NCBI RefSeq assembly: GCF_003344535.1
Contig: NZ_QPKS01000004.1
Coordinates: forward strand, 62,001-126,000
Length of the DNA stretch: 64,000 nt
Source of the DNA: Exiguobacterium flavidum
Lineage (GTDB): Bacteria; Bacillota; Bacilli; Exiguobacteriales; Exiguobacteriaceae
Reading direction: 5' to 3'
Shown: piece after piece, positions 8,823 through 16,277 of the stretch
Layout: every line of letters starts with the position of its first letter
How positions within the stretch are numbered: position 1 is the stretch's first letter
Translations under genes and position numbers: made by a program
The notes under the pieces: generated by a model
The model's database searches: none
What the model was told of the DNA's origin: nothing
The model's input: only the letters and a program-made list of their open reading frames with translations

Positions 8823-9017
8823 ATGCCAAACGACGGACTTGGTAAGAAAATTGAAGGTGCAGTGGATAAAGCAGCTGGTAAAGCGAAGGAAGCAATCGGC
8901 AAGTCGACGGATGACCGTTCGCTCGAACGTGAAGGTAAAAAAGATCAGCTGAAAGGCGACGCGAAGAAGACGGTCGGGAATGCGCAACAGAATCTCGACG
9001 ACCTGACGCGCCGCTAA
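8823..9017 (+). CDS. CsbD family general stress protein
   Basis: 64-residue hydrophilic, lysine- and alanine-rich helical protein: MPNDGLGKKIEGAVDKAAGK, then GDAKKTVGNAQQNLDDL. This is the CsbD-like pattern of bacterial stress proteins, whose biochemical role is unknown. Three starts are possible (8814, 8817, 8823); the ATG at 8823 has the normal 8-base distance from AAGGAG. A sigma-B-like promoter lies about 40 bases upstream, in line with the family's stress induction. Monocistronic. Confidence 0.9.
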   Translation: MPNDGLGKKIEGAVDKAAGKAKEAIGKSTDDRSLEREGKKDQLKGDAKKTVGNAQQNLDDLTRR

Positions 9018-9038
9018 TTATTAATTCAAGCATATAGA

Positions 9039-9071
9039 GATGGCACCGGGTTCCGGTCGCCATCTTTTTTT
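9039..9071 (+). terminator. Terminator of the CsbD gene
   Basis: GATGGC-ACCGG / CCGGT-GCCATC stem with a run of seven T. Confidence 0.85.
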
Positions 9072-9156
9072 GTTCAGAAAATAAGATATACGAATCACTC
9101 GAACAGGAGATGAAGCAAAAAAGCCGAATACTTCTTAAAGAGAAAGGAGGAAAAAG

Positions 9157-9315
9157 ATGGATGGAAGGGTCCTTGCCTTAGGGGGGATGTTCCTGACTTG
9201 GTTCTTACTTTATTCGCTGCACGTCCTTCGTCCGGACGCAAGAAAGACGATGTTTGGGGTTCCATCCTTGCTGTTGCTTCTTGGCACCGGTGGATGGCTT
9301 GTCGTTTGGTTGTAG
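9157..9315 (+). CDS. Small membrane protein, 52 aa, unknown
   Basis: Begins MDGRVLALGGMFLTWFLLYS and shows two hydrophobic segments (about residues 6-20 and 35-52) split by the charged stretch HVLRPDARKT, so it should be a two-span small membrane protein. The ribosome site AGAAAGGAGG at 7 bases from ATG 9157 is among the strongest in the window, which is the main reason to believe the gene. Function unknown. It lies alone between csbD and the PTS gene; no terminator is seen after it, and about 200 bases separate it from the PTS start. Confidence 0.65.
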   Translation: MDGRVLALGGMFLTWFLLYSLHVLRPDARKTMFGVPSLLLLLGTGGWLVVWL

Positions 9316-9458
9316 ACAGGATTTTTGCTCCGTTCAATCATCAGTACGTACTTGATTGGTTTCGGTCTGTTCGGATTCATCATTTTCTTTGGCTGCGCTA
9401 TGCACAGCGTCTAAAGCTGAAATAGTGTGTCCTGAATGGTTTGCGCAATATGACATAT

Positions 9459-9473
9459 AGGAAAGCGTTTGAT
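9459..9473. promoter_or_regulatory. Degenerate cre-like site before the PTS gene
   Basis: AGGAAAGCGTTTGAT keeps the GAAAGCGTTT core but misses several cre positions. About 40 bases before the start codon. Weak. Confidence 0.3.
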
Positions 9474-9513
9474 TCGTCTTCATCATTCATTATTTTGGAA
9501 AGGGTGACAGTAT

Positions 9514-11019
9514 ATGTTGCAATTCCTACAGAAAATCGGTAAAGCGCTCATGCTCCCGATTGCTGTCCTTCCGGCGGCAGGGATCGTCCTGCGGCTAGGG
9601 TCGGCCGACATGCTCGATATTCCGTTGATGGTAGCGGCGGGCGGGGCGATCTTCGATAACCTGCCGCTCATCTTCGCCATCGGTGTCGCGATCGGTCTAT
9701 CGATCGATGCAAGCGGGGCTGCGGCCTTATCCGGCGCCGTCGGCTATCTCGTCTTGAAGAACGGTGTCGACTCCATGAACAAGGATTACTCGGGATCCGA
9801 GATCCAGACGAGGTATGATTCGATCACCGCCCTCGTCAATGAGGCAGCGACAAAGGTCGATGCCGGGACGCTTGGGGCGATCGCGAAACAAGCGACGCTC
9901 GGTTCGAAAGTGAACATGGCCGTCTTCGGCGGAATCATCGCCGGTATCGTCGCAGGTCTGCTCTACAACCGCTTCTATAACATCAAACTTCCGGAATGGC
10001 TTGCGTTCTTCGGCGGACGCCGTTTCGTTCCGATCATCACATCAGGTGTCATGTTGATTCTTGCCTTCCTGTTCGGTTATCTATGGCCGTATATCCAAGA
10101 CGGCATCAATTCCGCGGGTGAATGGATGGTCAGCCTCGGGGCGACCGGAGCTGCGCTGTTCGGATTCTTCAACCGTCTGTTGATTCCGGTCGGTCTCCAT
10201 CACGTCTTGAACAACATCTTCTGGTTCGTCTTCGGTTCCTATGAGAAGGCGGACGGAACGGTCGCGACGGGAGACATCGCACGCTTCTTCGCAGGAGATC
10301 CGAGTGCCGGAATCTATCAGGCTGGCTTCTTCCCGATCATGATGTTCGCTCTTCCGGCAGCAGCAGCTGCAATGGTCATGGCGGCGAAGAAGGAGAACCG
10401 GAAAGCGATCGCGGGGGCGATGTTCGGGCTCGGTTTGACGTCCTTCCTGACCGGCATCACGGAGCCGATCGAGTTTTCGTTCCTGTTCCTCTCGCCGGTC
10501 CTCTACGTGACGCACGCGATCTTGACGGGACTCTCGATGGCTGTCGTTCACCTGTTCGGTGTACTGCACGGGTTCTCGTTCTCGGCAGGGTTCATCGATT
10601 ACGCGCTCAACTTCAACATCGCGACGAAGCCGCTCCTGATCATCCCGATTGGTCTCGCGTTCGCAGCACTCTACTACATCATCTTCTACTTCATGATCAT
10701 CAAGTTCGATTTGAAGACGCCAGGGCGTGAGGACGAGGCGCTCGTCACGGACGCAGGCCCTGTCACGGTTTCGGATGACAAGTATGAAGAACAGGCGGCA
10801 CGGATTCTTGCCGGTCTCAAAGGACCGGACAACGTGACGTCGATCGACAACTGTGCGACGCGACTGCGCCTTCAGGTCAAGGATGCGAGTATTATCGACG
10901 AGGCTGCGATAAAGGCGGCCGGAGCGAAGGGCATCATGAAGATGGGAGCTAAAAACGTCCAGATCATCATCGGAACGGATGTCGAGTTCGTCGCTGACGC
11001 GATGAAACGCCAAACCTGA
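9514..11019 (+). CDS. PTS N-acetylglucosamine-type transporter, EIICB
   Basis: 501 residues. An EIIC membrane domain (1-390) of the glucose/GlcNAc superfamily is followed by a linker and an EIIB domain (about 425-501) with the phospho-cysteine Cys447 in IDNCATRLRLQVKD. There is no EIIA domain, so phosphate must come from an EIIA encoded elsewhere. Stretches such as GDIARFFAGDPSAGIYQAGF and LTGITEPIEFSFLFL resemble NagP/NagE rather than PtsG, hence the GlcNAc call; glucose or maltose specificity is less likely but not excluded. ATG at 9514 follows GGAAAGGGTG. No nag catabolic genes adjoin. Confidence 0.9.
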   Translation: MLQFLQKIGKALMLPIAVLPAAGIVLRLGSADMLDIPLMVAAGGAIFDNLPLIFAIGVAIGLSIDASGAAALSGAVGYLVLKNGVDSMNKDYSGSEIQTRYDSITALVNEAATKVDAGTLGAIAKQATLGSKVNMAVFGGIIAGIVAGLLYNRFYNIKLPEWLAFFGGRRFVPIITSGVMLILAFLFGYLWPYIQDGINSAGEWMVSLGATGAALFGFFNRLLIPVGLHHVLNNIFWFVFGSYEKADGTVATGDIARFFAGDPSAGIYQAGFFPIMMFALPAAAAAMVMAAKKENRKAIAGAMFGLGLTSFLTGITEPIEFSFLFLSPVLYVTHAILTGLSMAVVHLFGVLHGFSFSAGFIDYALNFNIATKPLLIIPIGLAFAALYYIIFYFMIIKFDLKTPGREDEALVTDAGPVTVSDDKYEEQAARILAGLKGPDNVTSIDNCATRLRLQVKDASIIDEAAIKAAGAKGIMKMGAKNVQIIIGTDVEFVADAMKRQT

Positions 11020-11057
11020 AAAAACTGCCGCATCTCAAGTGGATGCGGCAGTTTTTG
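11020..11057. terminator. Bidirectional terminator; loop holds the stop of the minus-strand gene
   Basis: AAAAACTGCCGCATC (11020-11034) pairs with GATGCGGCAGTTTTT (11042-11056). The stop codon of the EamA gene (11035-11037 on the minus strand) lies in the loop, so that gene encodes one arm. Confidence 0.88.
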
Positions 11058-11916
11058 TGCTGGCTCGATGAATCGGCAGGTAGATGCCGAATAGGATGAG
11101 CAGGATGCCGAACCATTGGAGCGGTGTAAGCACTTCCTGCAGGATCAGGACCGAGCAGACGATCGCCGTCGGCAGTTCGGCTGCGCCGAGCAGTGAGACG
11201 GACGCCGGTGAAAGATGAGGCGCTCCTGCAGCGAACAATAGCGGCGGCAGGATCAGGGCGAACAGACCGAGCGGGATGGCATATAGCAGTAATCCGTTCG
11301 AGAAGTTCTCCGCCGTCAGGAAGGTCGCGGGCGGATACATCGCCATCACGAAGAGCAATCCGCCCGTCATCAGGTAGAAGCTCTTCTGGATGACCGGAAG
11401 ATGGTTCGCGGCCTTGCCACTTGCGCGAAGGAATATTGAGAAGCTGAGCGCGGCACCGAGGCCGAACAGCGTTCCGCGCACGTCGATGTATGAAGCGAGC
11501 GCCTGGCTTGCAAGTAATGCCCCCATGATCAAGAAGAGCGCGGCGACCAGGTGGATGCGTTCCGGTCGTCTGCGCGACAAGAGCGATTCGATGAGGACGC
11601 CGATCCAGGTGAACTGGAACAACAGGATGATCGCGACAGACGCGGAGACGGTCTGGAGACTTTGATAGTAGAGATAGCCGGTCGCACCGCTCGACGTGCC
11701 GACAAGCATGAGCCGGAAGGCGAGGGCAGGGGACAATTTGAAATTACGGGTGGACAGTGTGAGCAGCAACAAAAGCAACCAGCCGAAGAAGAACTGGCCC
11801 CCTGAAACCGCGGCGGGATTGAACCCTGCCGCATAGGCGAATTTGACGATCGTCGACAGGACGCCGTAGCTGACGGCGCCGATCAGGACGAGTAGCGTCG
11901 CTTTGGAACGGATCAT
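11035..11916 (-). CDS. EamA/DMT family transporter
   Basis: 293 residues, about ten membrane helices arranged as two EamA repeats (roughly 5-140 and 150-285). The drug/metabolite superfamily exports amino acids, metabolites or drugs, and the substrate cannot be read from sequence. MIRSKATLLVLIGAVSYG is a normal start, with AGGAGG 7 bases upstream of ATG 11916. The last residues are encoded by an arm of the shared terminator. Downstream of ykyA on the same strand but separated by an imperfect terminator. Confidence 0.9.
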   Translation of the reverse strand: MIRSKATLLVLIGAVSYGVLSTIVKFAYAAGFNPAAVSGGQFFFGWLLLLLLTLSTRNFKLSPALAFRLMLVGTSSGATGYLYYQSLQTVSASVAIILLFQFTWIGVLIESLLSRRRPERIHLVAALFLIMGALLASQALASYIDVRGTLFGLGAALSFSIFLRASGKAANHLPVIQKSFYLMTGGLLFVMAMYPPATFLTAENFSNGLLLYAIPLGLFALILPPLLFAAGAPHLSPASVSLLGAAELPTAIVCSVLILQEVLTPLQWFGILLILFGIYLPIHRASTKTAAST

Positions 11917-11945
11917 GATTTTTCCTCCTAATTATGAAAATGAAC

Positions 11946-12010
11946 GCACAAAAAAGGCTGCCACGAAAACGATGTCCAGGTTTTTTGGACAGGGTTTGGT
12001 AGCAACCTGT
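11946..12010 (-). terminator. Imperfect terminator between the YkyA and EamA genes
   Basis: Long imperfect hairpin: transcript GGTTGCTACC...TGTCC against GGACA...GTGGCAGCC with G-U pairs, ending in TTTTTTG. Confidence 0.6.
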
Positions 12011-12018
12011 ATGTTTCA

Positions 12019-12651
12019 TTATTTGATATTGAGTCCTGCCGCTTTGTAGAAGGCAGGTTTTTGTTCGTTATATCGTTTCGTCGCAGCATTGAATTCCTGT
12101 TGCGCCTTATTCGTCTGACGCAGCTGGCGATTAAGCTCTGCTGTCGCTTCATCAATCTTAACGAAGTCCGGTTTCTCAGTCAAGAGACGGAGCAACTCCT
12201 CCTCCGCTTCCATCGCTGCGCCGTATCTCTCCTCATACGTCAAAAAAGCCTTATGACGAATCTCGAGTGAACGCAAGGTGGCTTCGCCGAGGGTCCGGGG
12301 CTTCTCGTCGAGCTCCTCGATCGTTGACCGCATCTCTTCGAAATCGACTTCCTCCATCGCATTCTTACGAAGTTCGGTCTCCTTTCGCATCAGTTGCTGG
12401 CGCGATTCATTCAAGGCGACGAGTTCCTCCCGTTCGTTCTCGGAACGTTTGATTTCGTCGCTGCCTGCGTCAAGTACTGCCTGATACGTGTTGACGGAGA
12501 GCTCGTCCTGGCTGCTTCGTTCGAGCGAGACTTCCTCCGCCTTTTGATCCGCGCGGGCATGAGCTTCGAGCTGTTCATAGACATCCATGGCAGGAGCACT
12601 GCCACATCCGGCAAGCAGGAGGACGAGGGTAGTCATGATGATTTGTTTCAT
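12019..12651 (-). CDS. YkyA family lipoprotein
   Basis: 210-residue lipoprotein with lipobox VLLLAGCG (cysteine about residue 16) and a long charged helical, probably coiled-coil body. The pattern fits the YkyA family (putative cell-wall-binding lipoprotein) of Bacilli, of unknown biochemical role. AAGGGGAC sits 8 bases from ATG 12651. The gene starts 14 bases after the polysaccharide deacetylase stop, so the two form an operon and probably act together at the wall. Confidence 0.85.
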   Translation of the reverse strand: MKQIIMTTLVLLLAGCGSAPAMDVYEQLEAHARADQKAEEVSLERSSQDELSVNTYQAVLDAGSDEIKRSENEREELVALNESRQQLMRKETELRKNAMEEVDFEEMRSTIEELDEKPRTLGEATLRSLEIRHKAFLTYEERYGAAMEAEEELLRLLTEKPDFVKIDEATAELNRQLRQTNKAQQEFNAATKRYNEQKPAFYKAAGLNIK

Positions 12652-12665
12652 ATCGGAATGTCCCC

Positions 12666-13526
12666 TTATAATTCTGGATGTTTTGCAAAATTGAACGGAG
12701 TATGGAGGTCCTCGTCGTAGACGGCGAACTGATACCCTTTCTTCTTGAGACCTGCGACGATGGCGGGGATGGCGCGGACGGCCTGCGGCTGTTCGTGCAG
12801 CAGGATGATCTCAAAAGGCTCAGTCGCCCGCGAGATGACCGTCTTTGCGACTTCCTTCGCGCTGTCTTTGTAATACCAGTCCATCGAATCGATCGACCAG
12901 TCCCAAACCCGTAAGTTCGCCTTTGCGATGTCCTTCGCCATCGATTTCGTCAAGTAGGGCGATGAGCCGAACGGCGGGCGTGAAAGAAGCGGCTGCTTAT
13001 CCGTCAACTGCTTGATCCGTTTCTGGACTTGATGCATCTCCTTGATGTAGGTGTCTGCCTTTTTCGAATCGTACAGCGTCTCGCGGGAGTGAGTCATGCT
13101 ATGGAGTCCGGGATAATGTCCTTCTTCGACGATGCGTTTGACGGAGTCGGGATAGAGGTCGATTTCCGTACCGACAAGGAAGAACGTCGCGTGTACCTGT
13201 TCCTTTTTCAACTGGTCGAGGATGGCGGGTGTCAAGGCGGTCGGTCCGTCTTCGAACGTCAGGTAGGCGACCTTCTTCGTCACACCGTTCCATCGTTCGA
13301 TCCGATTCTTCTCCATATTGACGACCGGCGACTCGGCGAGGGAGGTGACAGAGTATGTCGTGTCGGCCTTTGCAGCCGCGATGCGCTGGAAGGCGACCCA
13401 TCCACCGGACGAAAGAAGCAGGAGTGCCAATATGGTCAGCAACGGGCCTCGGATTCTTCGTTTTTTTCGATAGGTGTGACCTCTTGGGCCGAGGCCGATC
13501 GGGTTACCCGTGTTGTATGGATCCAT
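12666..13526 (-). CDS. Membrane-anchored polysaccharide deacetylase (NodB fold) with altered motif 1
   Basis: 286 residues: short cytoplasmic basic head, one membrane helix (about 27-50), then an extracellular NodB domain. Such enzymes remove N-acetyl groups from peptidoglycan or other wall polysaccharide. Motif 1 reads TFEDGP instead of TFDDGP, so the catalytic-base Asp is replaced by Glu while the metal Asp remains. Motif 2 HSMTH and motif 3 RPPFGSS are present, and LLHEQP closes the site. Start 13526 is chosen over an ATG 11 codons upstream because GAAGGGA precedes it. In operon with ykyA. Three TGTAACA half-sites lie upstream. Confidence 0.88.
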   Translation of the reverse strand: MDPYNTGNPIGLGPRGHTYRKKRRIRGPLLTILALLLLSSGGWVAFQRIAAAKADTTYSVTSLAESPVVNMEKNRIERWNGVTKKVAYLTFEDGPTALTPAILDQLKKEQVHATFFLVGTEIDLYPDSVKRIVEEGHYPGLHSMTHSRETLYDSKKADTYIKEMHQVQKRIKQLTDKQPLLSRPPFGSSPYLTKSMAKDIAKANLRVWDWSIDSMDWYYKDSAKEVAKTVISRATEPFEIILLHEQPQAVRAIPAIVAGLKKKGYQFAVYDEDLHTPFNFAKHPEL

Positions 13527-13569
13527 GCTGTTCGTTTCCCTTCTTTTTCGAAAATTCATTCATCTCAAA

Positions 13570-13610
13570 TGTAACATTTTAACTGTTTCAATTGTAACAG
13601 AAATGTTACA
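13570..13610. promoter_or_regulatory. Cluster of three TGTAACA half-sites before the deacetylase gene
   Basis: TGTAACA at 13570-13576 and 13593-13599, with the inverse TGTTACA at 13604-13610; the last two form a 7-4-7 inverted repeat. Position upstream of the minus-strand start suggests an operator. The regulator is unknown. Confidence 0.5.
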
Positions 13611-13652
13611 AAAAGATTTCTGTGAGAGAAAATGAGAAATTCGACCTAAAGA

Positions 13653-13680
13653 AAGAAGCGGCCCGGGAAGGCCGCTTCGA
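13653..13680 (-). terminator. Terminator of the YhfH-like gene
   Basis: GAAGCGGCC / GGCCGCTTC stem; the transcript continues TTTCTTT. Confidence 0.75.
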
Positions 13681-13683
13681 GGA

Positions 13684-13827
13684 TCAATGTTCAGTTGACG
13701 AACATGAATCACATTCTGTCTGGTAGGATTCGCACTGTTCGCTCATCTCATTACCGCAGTGCGAGCATGTTTTGACAGGGAGTTGACGATAAAACTCAGG
13801 TGAGGTTTCTTGGTAGACAGATTCCAT
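13684..13827 (-). CDS. YhfH-like small zinc-ribbon protein
   Basis: 47 residues with two cysteine pairs: CSHCGNEMSEQCESYQTEC then CDSC. The layout EFYRQLPVKTCSHCGNEMSEQCESY is that of the YhfH family of tiny Bacillus proteins, which probably bind zinc and have no known role. ATG 13827 is chosen because AAGGAGG lies 11 bases upstream; a longer frame to 13866 lacks a site. It is transcribed alone from a good sigma-A promoter and ends in a hairpin terminator. Confidence 0.82.
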   Translation of the reverse strand: MESVYQETSPEFYRQLPVKTCSHCGNEMSEQCESYQTECDSCSSTEH

Positions 13828-13917
13828 TGTAGATACATCCTCCTTAAGGTTAGCCTGACTCCCCACGTATGTACTGCACTTGCGGGGAACAACGATTCAA
13901 CTAGTGGTGTTACTTGT

Positions 13918-13946
13918 ATTGTATTAGTACAGATAGAAAAAGTCAA
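13918..13946 (-). promoter_or_regulatory. Promoter of the YhfH-like gene
   Basis: On the minus strand TTGACT, 17-base spacer, TACAAT. The leader is about 85 bases. Confidence 0.7.
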
Positions 13947-14002
13947 TTATTGTTTTATAACAGATTCAGATAAATTTATTTTAATTATTTTCACTAAACC
14001 TG

Positions 14003-14031
14003 TTGCCAAGTCTTTAGTTTCTTGCTATATT
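14003..14031 (+). promoter_or_regulatory. Promoter of the first tRNA-Val
   Basis: TTGCCA (14003-14008), 17-base spacer, TATATT (14026-14031), 30 bases before the tRNA. Confidence 0.75.
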
Positions 14032-14060
14032 AATAACTATCCTAGCAGTACTTACTACGT

Positions 14061-14133
14061 GATTCTGTAGCTCAGCTGGGAGAGCGCTACCTTGACAGGG
14101 TAGAGGTCGCTGGTTCGAGCCCAGTCAGAATCA
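14061..14133 (+). tRNA. tRNA-Val(GAC), copy 1
   Basis: Full cloverleaf of 73 bases: acceptor GATTCTG/CAGAATC, D arm GCTC/GAGC, anticodon stem CTACC/GGTAG with loop TTGACAG, so anticodon GAC, T arm GCTGG TTCGAGC CCAGT, discriminator A. CCA is not encoded. It is a single gene with its own promoter and terminator and is identical to the copy at 25460. Confidence 0.97.
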
Positions 14134-14140
14134 TACCGAA

Positions 14141-14176
14141 ATCCCGTTCGCCAACCGGCGAACGGGATTTTTTTTG
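14141..14176 (+). terminator. Terminator of tRNA-Val copy 1
   Basis: ATCCCGTTCGCC / GGCGAACGGGAT stem with a run of T. Confidence 0.88.
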
Positions 14177-14183
14177 TGCATCA

Positions 14184-14213
14184 AAAGTCCGCCTGCGCAA
14201 GCGAGGCGGACTG
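14184..14213 (-). terminator. Terminator of the YdhK gene
   Basis: AGTCCGCCT / AGGCGGACT stem; the minus-strand transcript then reads TTTTG. Confidence 0.72.
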
Positions 14214-14219
14214 GATGGA

Positions 14220-14774
14220 TTATTCAGCGGACAACTCGTCCTCGGTGACCCATTTGTGGTTCGTGACCTTCTCGCTTCCATCAGTCGGCTCAAAGTCGAC
14301 CATGTAGACGGTCGTCTGCTCCGCGCTGTCGATCGTCGCCTTCGCCCCATCCATGCCTTCCATATGGTCAGCTTCAATCGTCGCTTCGTCGCCTTTCTTG
14401 AGCGGCGAGTCTCCCGCGTCCTTCAATTCCTCATGGATGACCCACTTGTGATCCTTGACGAGTTCTCCTCCGTTCGCCGGTTCGTAGCTGACACTGTAGA
14501 CGGTCGTGTCGTAAGCGCCGACAATCGTCGCCTCCGCGCCGTCCATACCTTCCATGTGGTCAGATTTGATGATCGCTTTCGAATCGACCGGGTACGTCGG
14601 ATTGCTCGCTTCCTTCAATCCGCTCGGGACGTCGCTTGATCCGCTGTGGTCCATCCCTTCGTGTGTCGATTCCGTCTCATGGCTCGCTGTTTCATGACCC
14701 GCGTCTCCTGCGCATGCTCCGAGCAGGAGCGTGGTCGAGAGAAGTGCACTGCTTAATACATATTTGTGTTTCAT
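14220..14774 (-). CDS. YdhK family lipoprotein with two DUF1541 repeats
   Basis: 184 residues. Lipobox LLLGACAG, a His/Glu/Ser-rich linker (HETASHETESTHEGMDHSG), then two near-copies of a DUF1541 unit: DHMEGMDGAEATIVGAYDTT and DHMEGMDGAKATIDSAEQTT, each followed by a VYxVxxEP strand and a DHKWV or NHKWV end. The family is extracytoplasmic and of unknown function; the His/Met/Asp-rich linker suggests metal contact (inference). AGGAGG precedes ATG 14774. Monocistronic. Confidence 0.9.
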   Translation of the reverse strand: MKHKYVLSSALLSTTLLLGACAGDAGHETASHETESTHEGMDHSGSSDVPSGLKEASNPTYPVDSKAIIKSDHMEGMDGAEATIVGAYDTTVYSVSYEPANGGELVKDHKWVIHEELKDAGDSPLKKGDEATIEADHMEGMDGAKATIDSAEQTTVYMVDFEPTDGSEKVTNHKWVTEDELSAE

Positions 14775-14866
14775 CGTTTAAGAACCTCCTTGAATCTGTC
14801 TTTTTGATTTTACCCTCTATTGCATGGGGAATTGCATAAAGTTTTGGTTACAGAAGGAGATTTCCT

Positions 14867-15679
14867 TTGGGAGCAGAAAGAAGTTCGTATAGGATTGGAG
14901 CTGAGGGAATGATTGAAACGATCACAATGAATTTGACGGCGGACATCAAGGATAGGATGGTCCATGTCTATCTGCCGAAGCGATATGGACAGACGGAAGG
15001 GCGGTACCCCGTGCTTTATCTGCATGACGGGCAGCATGTCTTCGGAAATGATGTCGAACAGTCGCTACGACTGGATGAACACCTGGATGAGGGCGAGGCA
15101 GCTTTCATCGTCGTCGCGATCGAAAATGATCCGGCGAGACGAAAAGAGGAGTACTGTCCGTTTCGGACCGGTACGCTGAGTGAGAAGATGACAGGGGACG
15201 AAGCGTTCGGCGGCGGAGGAATCGCCTACATCGATGGCCTCGTGTCCCACCTGAAGGCGGAAATCGACAGACGTTACCGGACGATACCGAAAGAGAACGT
15301 GATGGCGGGTATCTCGCTCGGTGGATTGATTTCCTTGTACGCGATGTGTGCGTATCCGGACATTTTCAGCCGCGGAGCGGCCTTCTCTCCGGCGTTCTTC
15401 CGTAACTTCGAGGAGATGGAATCCTTACTCGCGGCGAGTCGCCTGACTGGGGACGAGTCCTTCTTCATGGATTGCGGAGATACGGAGGTCAGTGCGGATT
15501 CGACGCTGTCGAATGCATTTCTTCGAAGCAATGAAACGATGTATGGGCATATCAAAAAAAGGGTGCCGAGAGCCGAGTTCGAGATCGTCCGAGGCGGGAC
15601 GCATGACTATGAGGCATTCAGAAGTCGTGTCCCGGCGGCGCTTCTTCGACTGATGGCTGAAAGGGGAGTTGGAGAATGA
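14867..15679 (+). CDS. Alpha/beta hydrolase, esterase D / Fes-like family
   Basis: 270 residues, cytoplasmic, PF00756-type fold. YPVLYLHDGQHVFG near residue 45 and the nucleophile elbow AGISLGGL are typical; GGTHDYEAFRSR near the end would supply the histidine. Homologues cleave siderophore or acyl esters, and the substrate here is unknown. TTG 14867 has AAGGAG at 7 bases; ATG 14909 (MIETITMNL) is the alternative and fits homologue lengths. It overlaps the next gene by the ATGA of its stop, so the two are translationally coupled. Confidence 0.86.
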   Translation: MGAERSSYRIGAEGMIETITMNLTADIKDRMVHVYLPKRYGQTEGRYPVLYLHDGQHVFGNDVEQSLRLDEHLDEGEAAFIVVAIENDPARRKEEYCPFRTGTLSEKMTGDEAFGGGGIAYIDGLVSHLKAEIDRRYRTIPKENVMAGISLGGLISLYAMCAYPDIFSRGAAFSPAFFRNFEEMESLLAASRLTGDESFFMDCGDTEVSADSTLSNAFLRSNETMYGHIKKRVPRAEFEIVRGGTHDYEAFRSRVPAALLRLMAERGVGE

Positions 15680-16227
15680 CGACGATGTTTTTGGTGCGGC
15701 ATGCCCATTCCGTATATACGCCGGACGAGCGGGAACGTCCGCTCTCTGATTCAGGGAAAAAGGATGCCGAACGCGTAGCTCGTGTCCTCGAGATGGAGCA
15801 TGTCGACCATATCTATTCGAGCCCGTACGTTCGGGCGATCGAGACGGTGGAGCCACTCGCAAAAGAGAGAGGCATCGAGATCATCCTCGAAGAGGACCTG
15901 CGGGAACGCCTTCTCGCGCCAGGTGAGGTACCGAACTTCGCCGAGGCCGTTCGACATGTATGGGAACATCCGGATGAGAATCCGTTTGGCGGCGAGACGA
16001 ACGAAGAGGCGGGGAGACGCGGCAAGGAAGTGGTCGAGCGGATTCTCGCGCTTCATTCGAACGAGTCGGTCGTCATCGGGACACACGGCAACTTGCTTGC
16101 GCTGATGCTTCAGCAGTATGACGACCGGTATGGCCATGATTTCTGGAAGGCGCTCGACATGCCGGACGTCCACAAGGTGAGCTTTGAAAGCGGACGGATG
16201 ACCGTCGAGAAACTGTGGGTGAAATGA
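15676..16227 (+). CDS. Histidine phosphatase family protein (phosphoglycerate mutase-like)
   Basis: 183 residues. The catalytic RHG-type motif is LVRHAHS at the N-terminus, with SSPYVRAIETVEP (second Arg) and GTHGNLLALM (second His) further on, so all four catalytic residues are present. Family members are phosphatases or mutases acting on small phosphates. ATG 15676 overlaps the stop of the esterase by four bases. The pair forms an operon ended by a strong hairpin. Confidence 0.9.
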   Translation: MTTMFLVRHAHSVYTPDERERPLSDSGKKDAERVARVLEMEHVDHIYSSPYVRAIETVEPLAKERGIEIILEEDLRERLLAPGEVPNFAEAVRHVWEHPDENPFGGETNEEAGRRGKEVVERILALHSNESVVIGTHGNLLALMLQQYDDRYGHDFWKALDMPDVHKVSFESGRMTVEKLWVK

Positions 16228-16229
16228 CG

Positions 16230-16277
16230 AACGAGGGAGAAGGACTCAAGCAGCGAGTCCTTCTCCCTCGTTTTTAG
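16230..16277. terminator. Bidirectional terminator
   Basis: AACGAGGGAGAAGGACTC pairs with GAGTCCTTCTCCCTCGTT, followed by TTTT. The convergent gene's stop (16274-16276) lies at its edge. Confidence 0.87.

Noticed and set aside
7954-9063. Long minus-strand frame (369 codons) opposite rocD
   Set aside because: It lies fully against rocD and csbD, has a Ser/Arg-rich shadow composition and no ribosome site or homology.
9316-9513. Promoter and GlcT-type antiterminator before the PTS gene
   Set aside because: No clear -35/-10 pair and no antiterminator hairpin could be found; only a weak cre-like core is seen.
13593-13610. TGTAACA-N4-TGTTACA as a GlnR/TnrA box
   Set aside because: The GlnR/TnrA motif TGTNA-N7-TNACA needs a 7-base spacer; here it is 8, so I only call it an unknown operator.
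14220-14774. Internal repeat of the YdhK gene as a novel duplication
   Set aside because: Two DUF1541 units are the normal state of this family.
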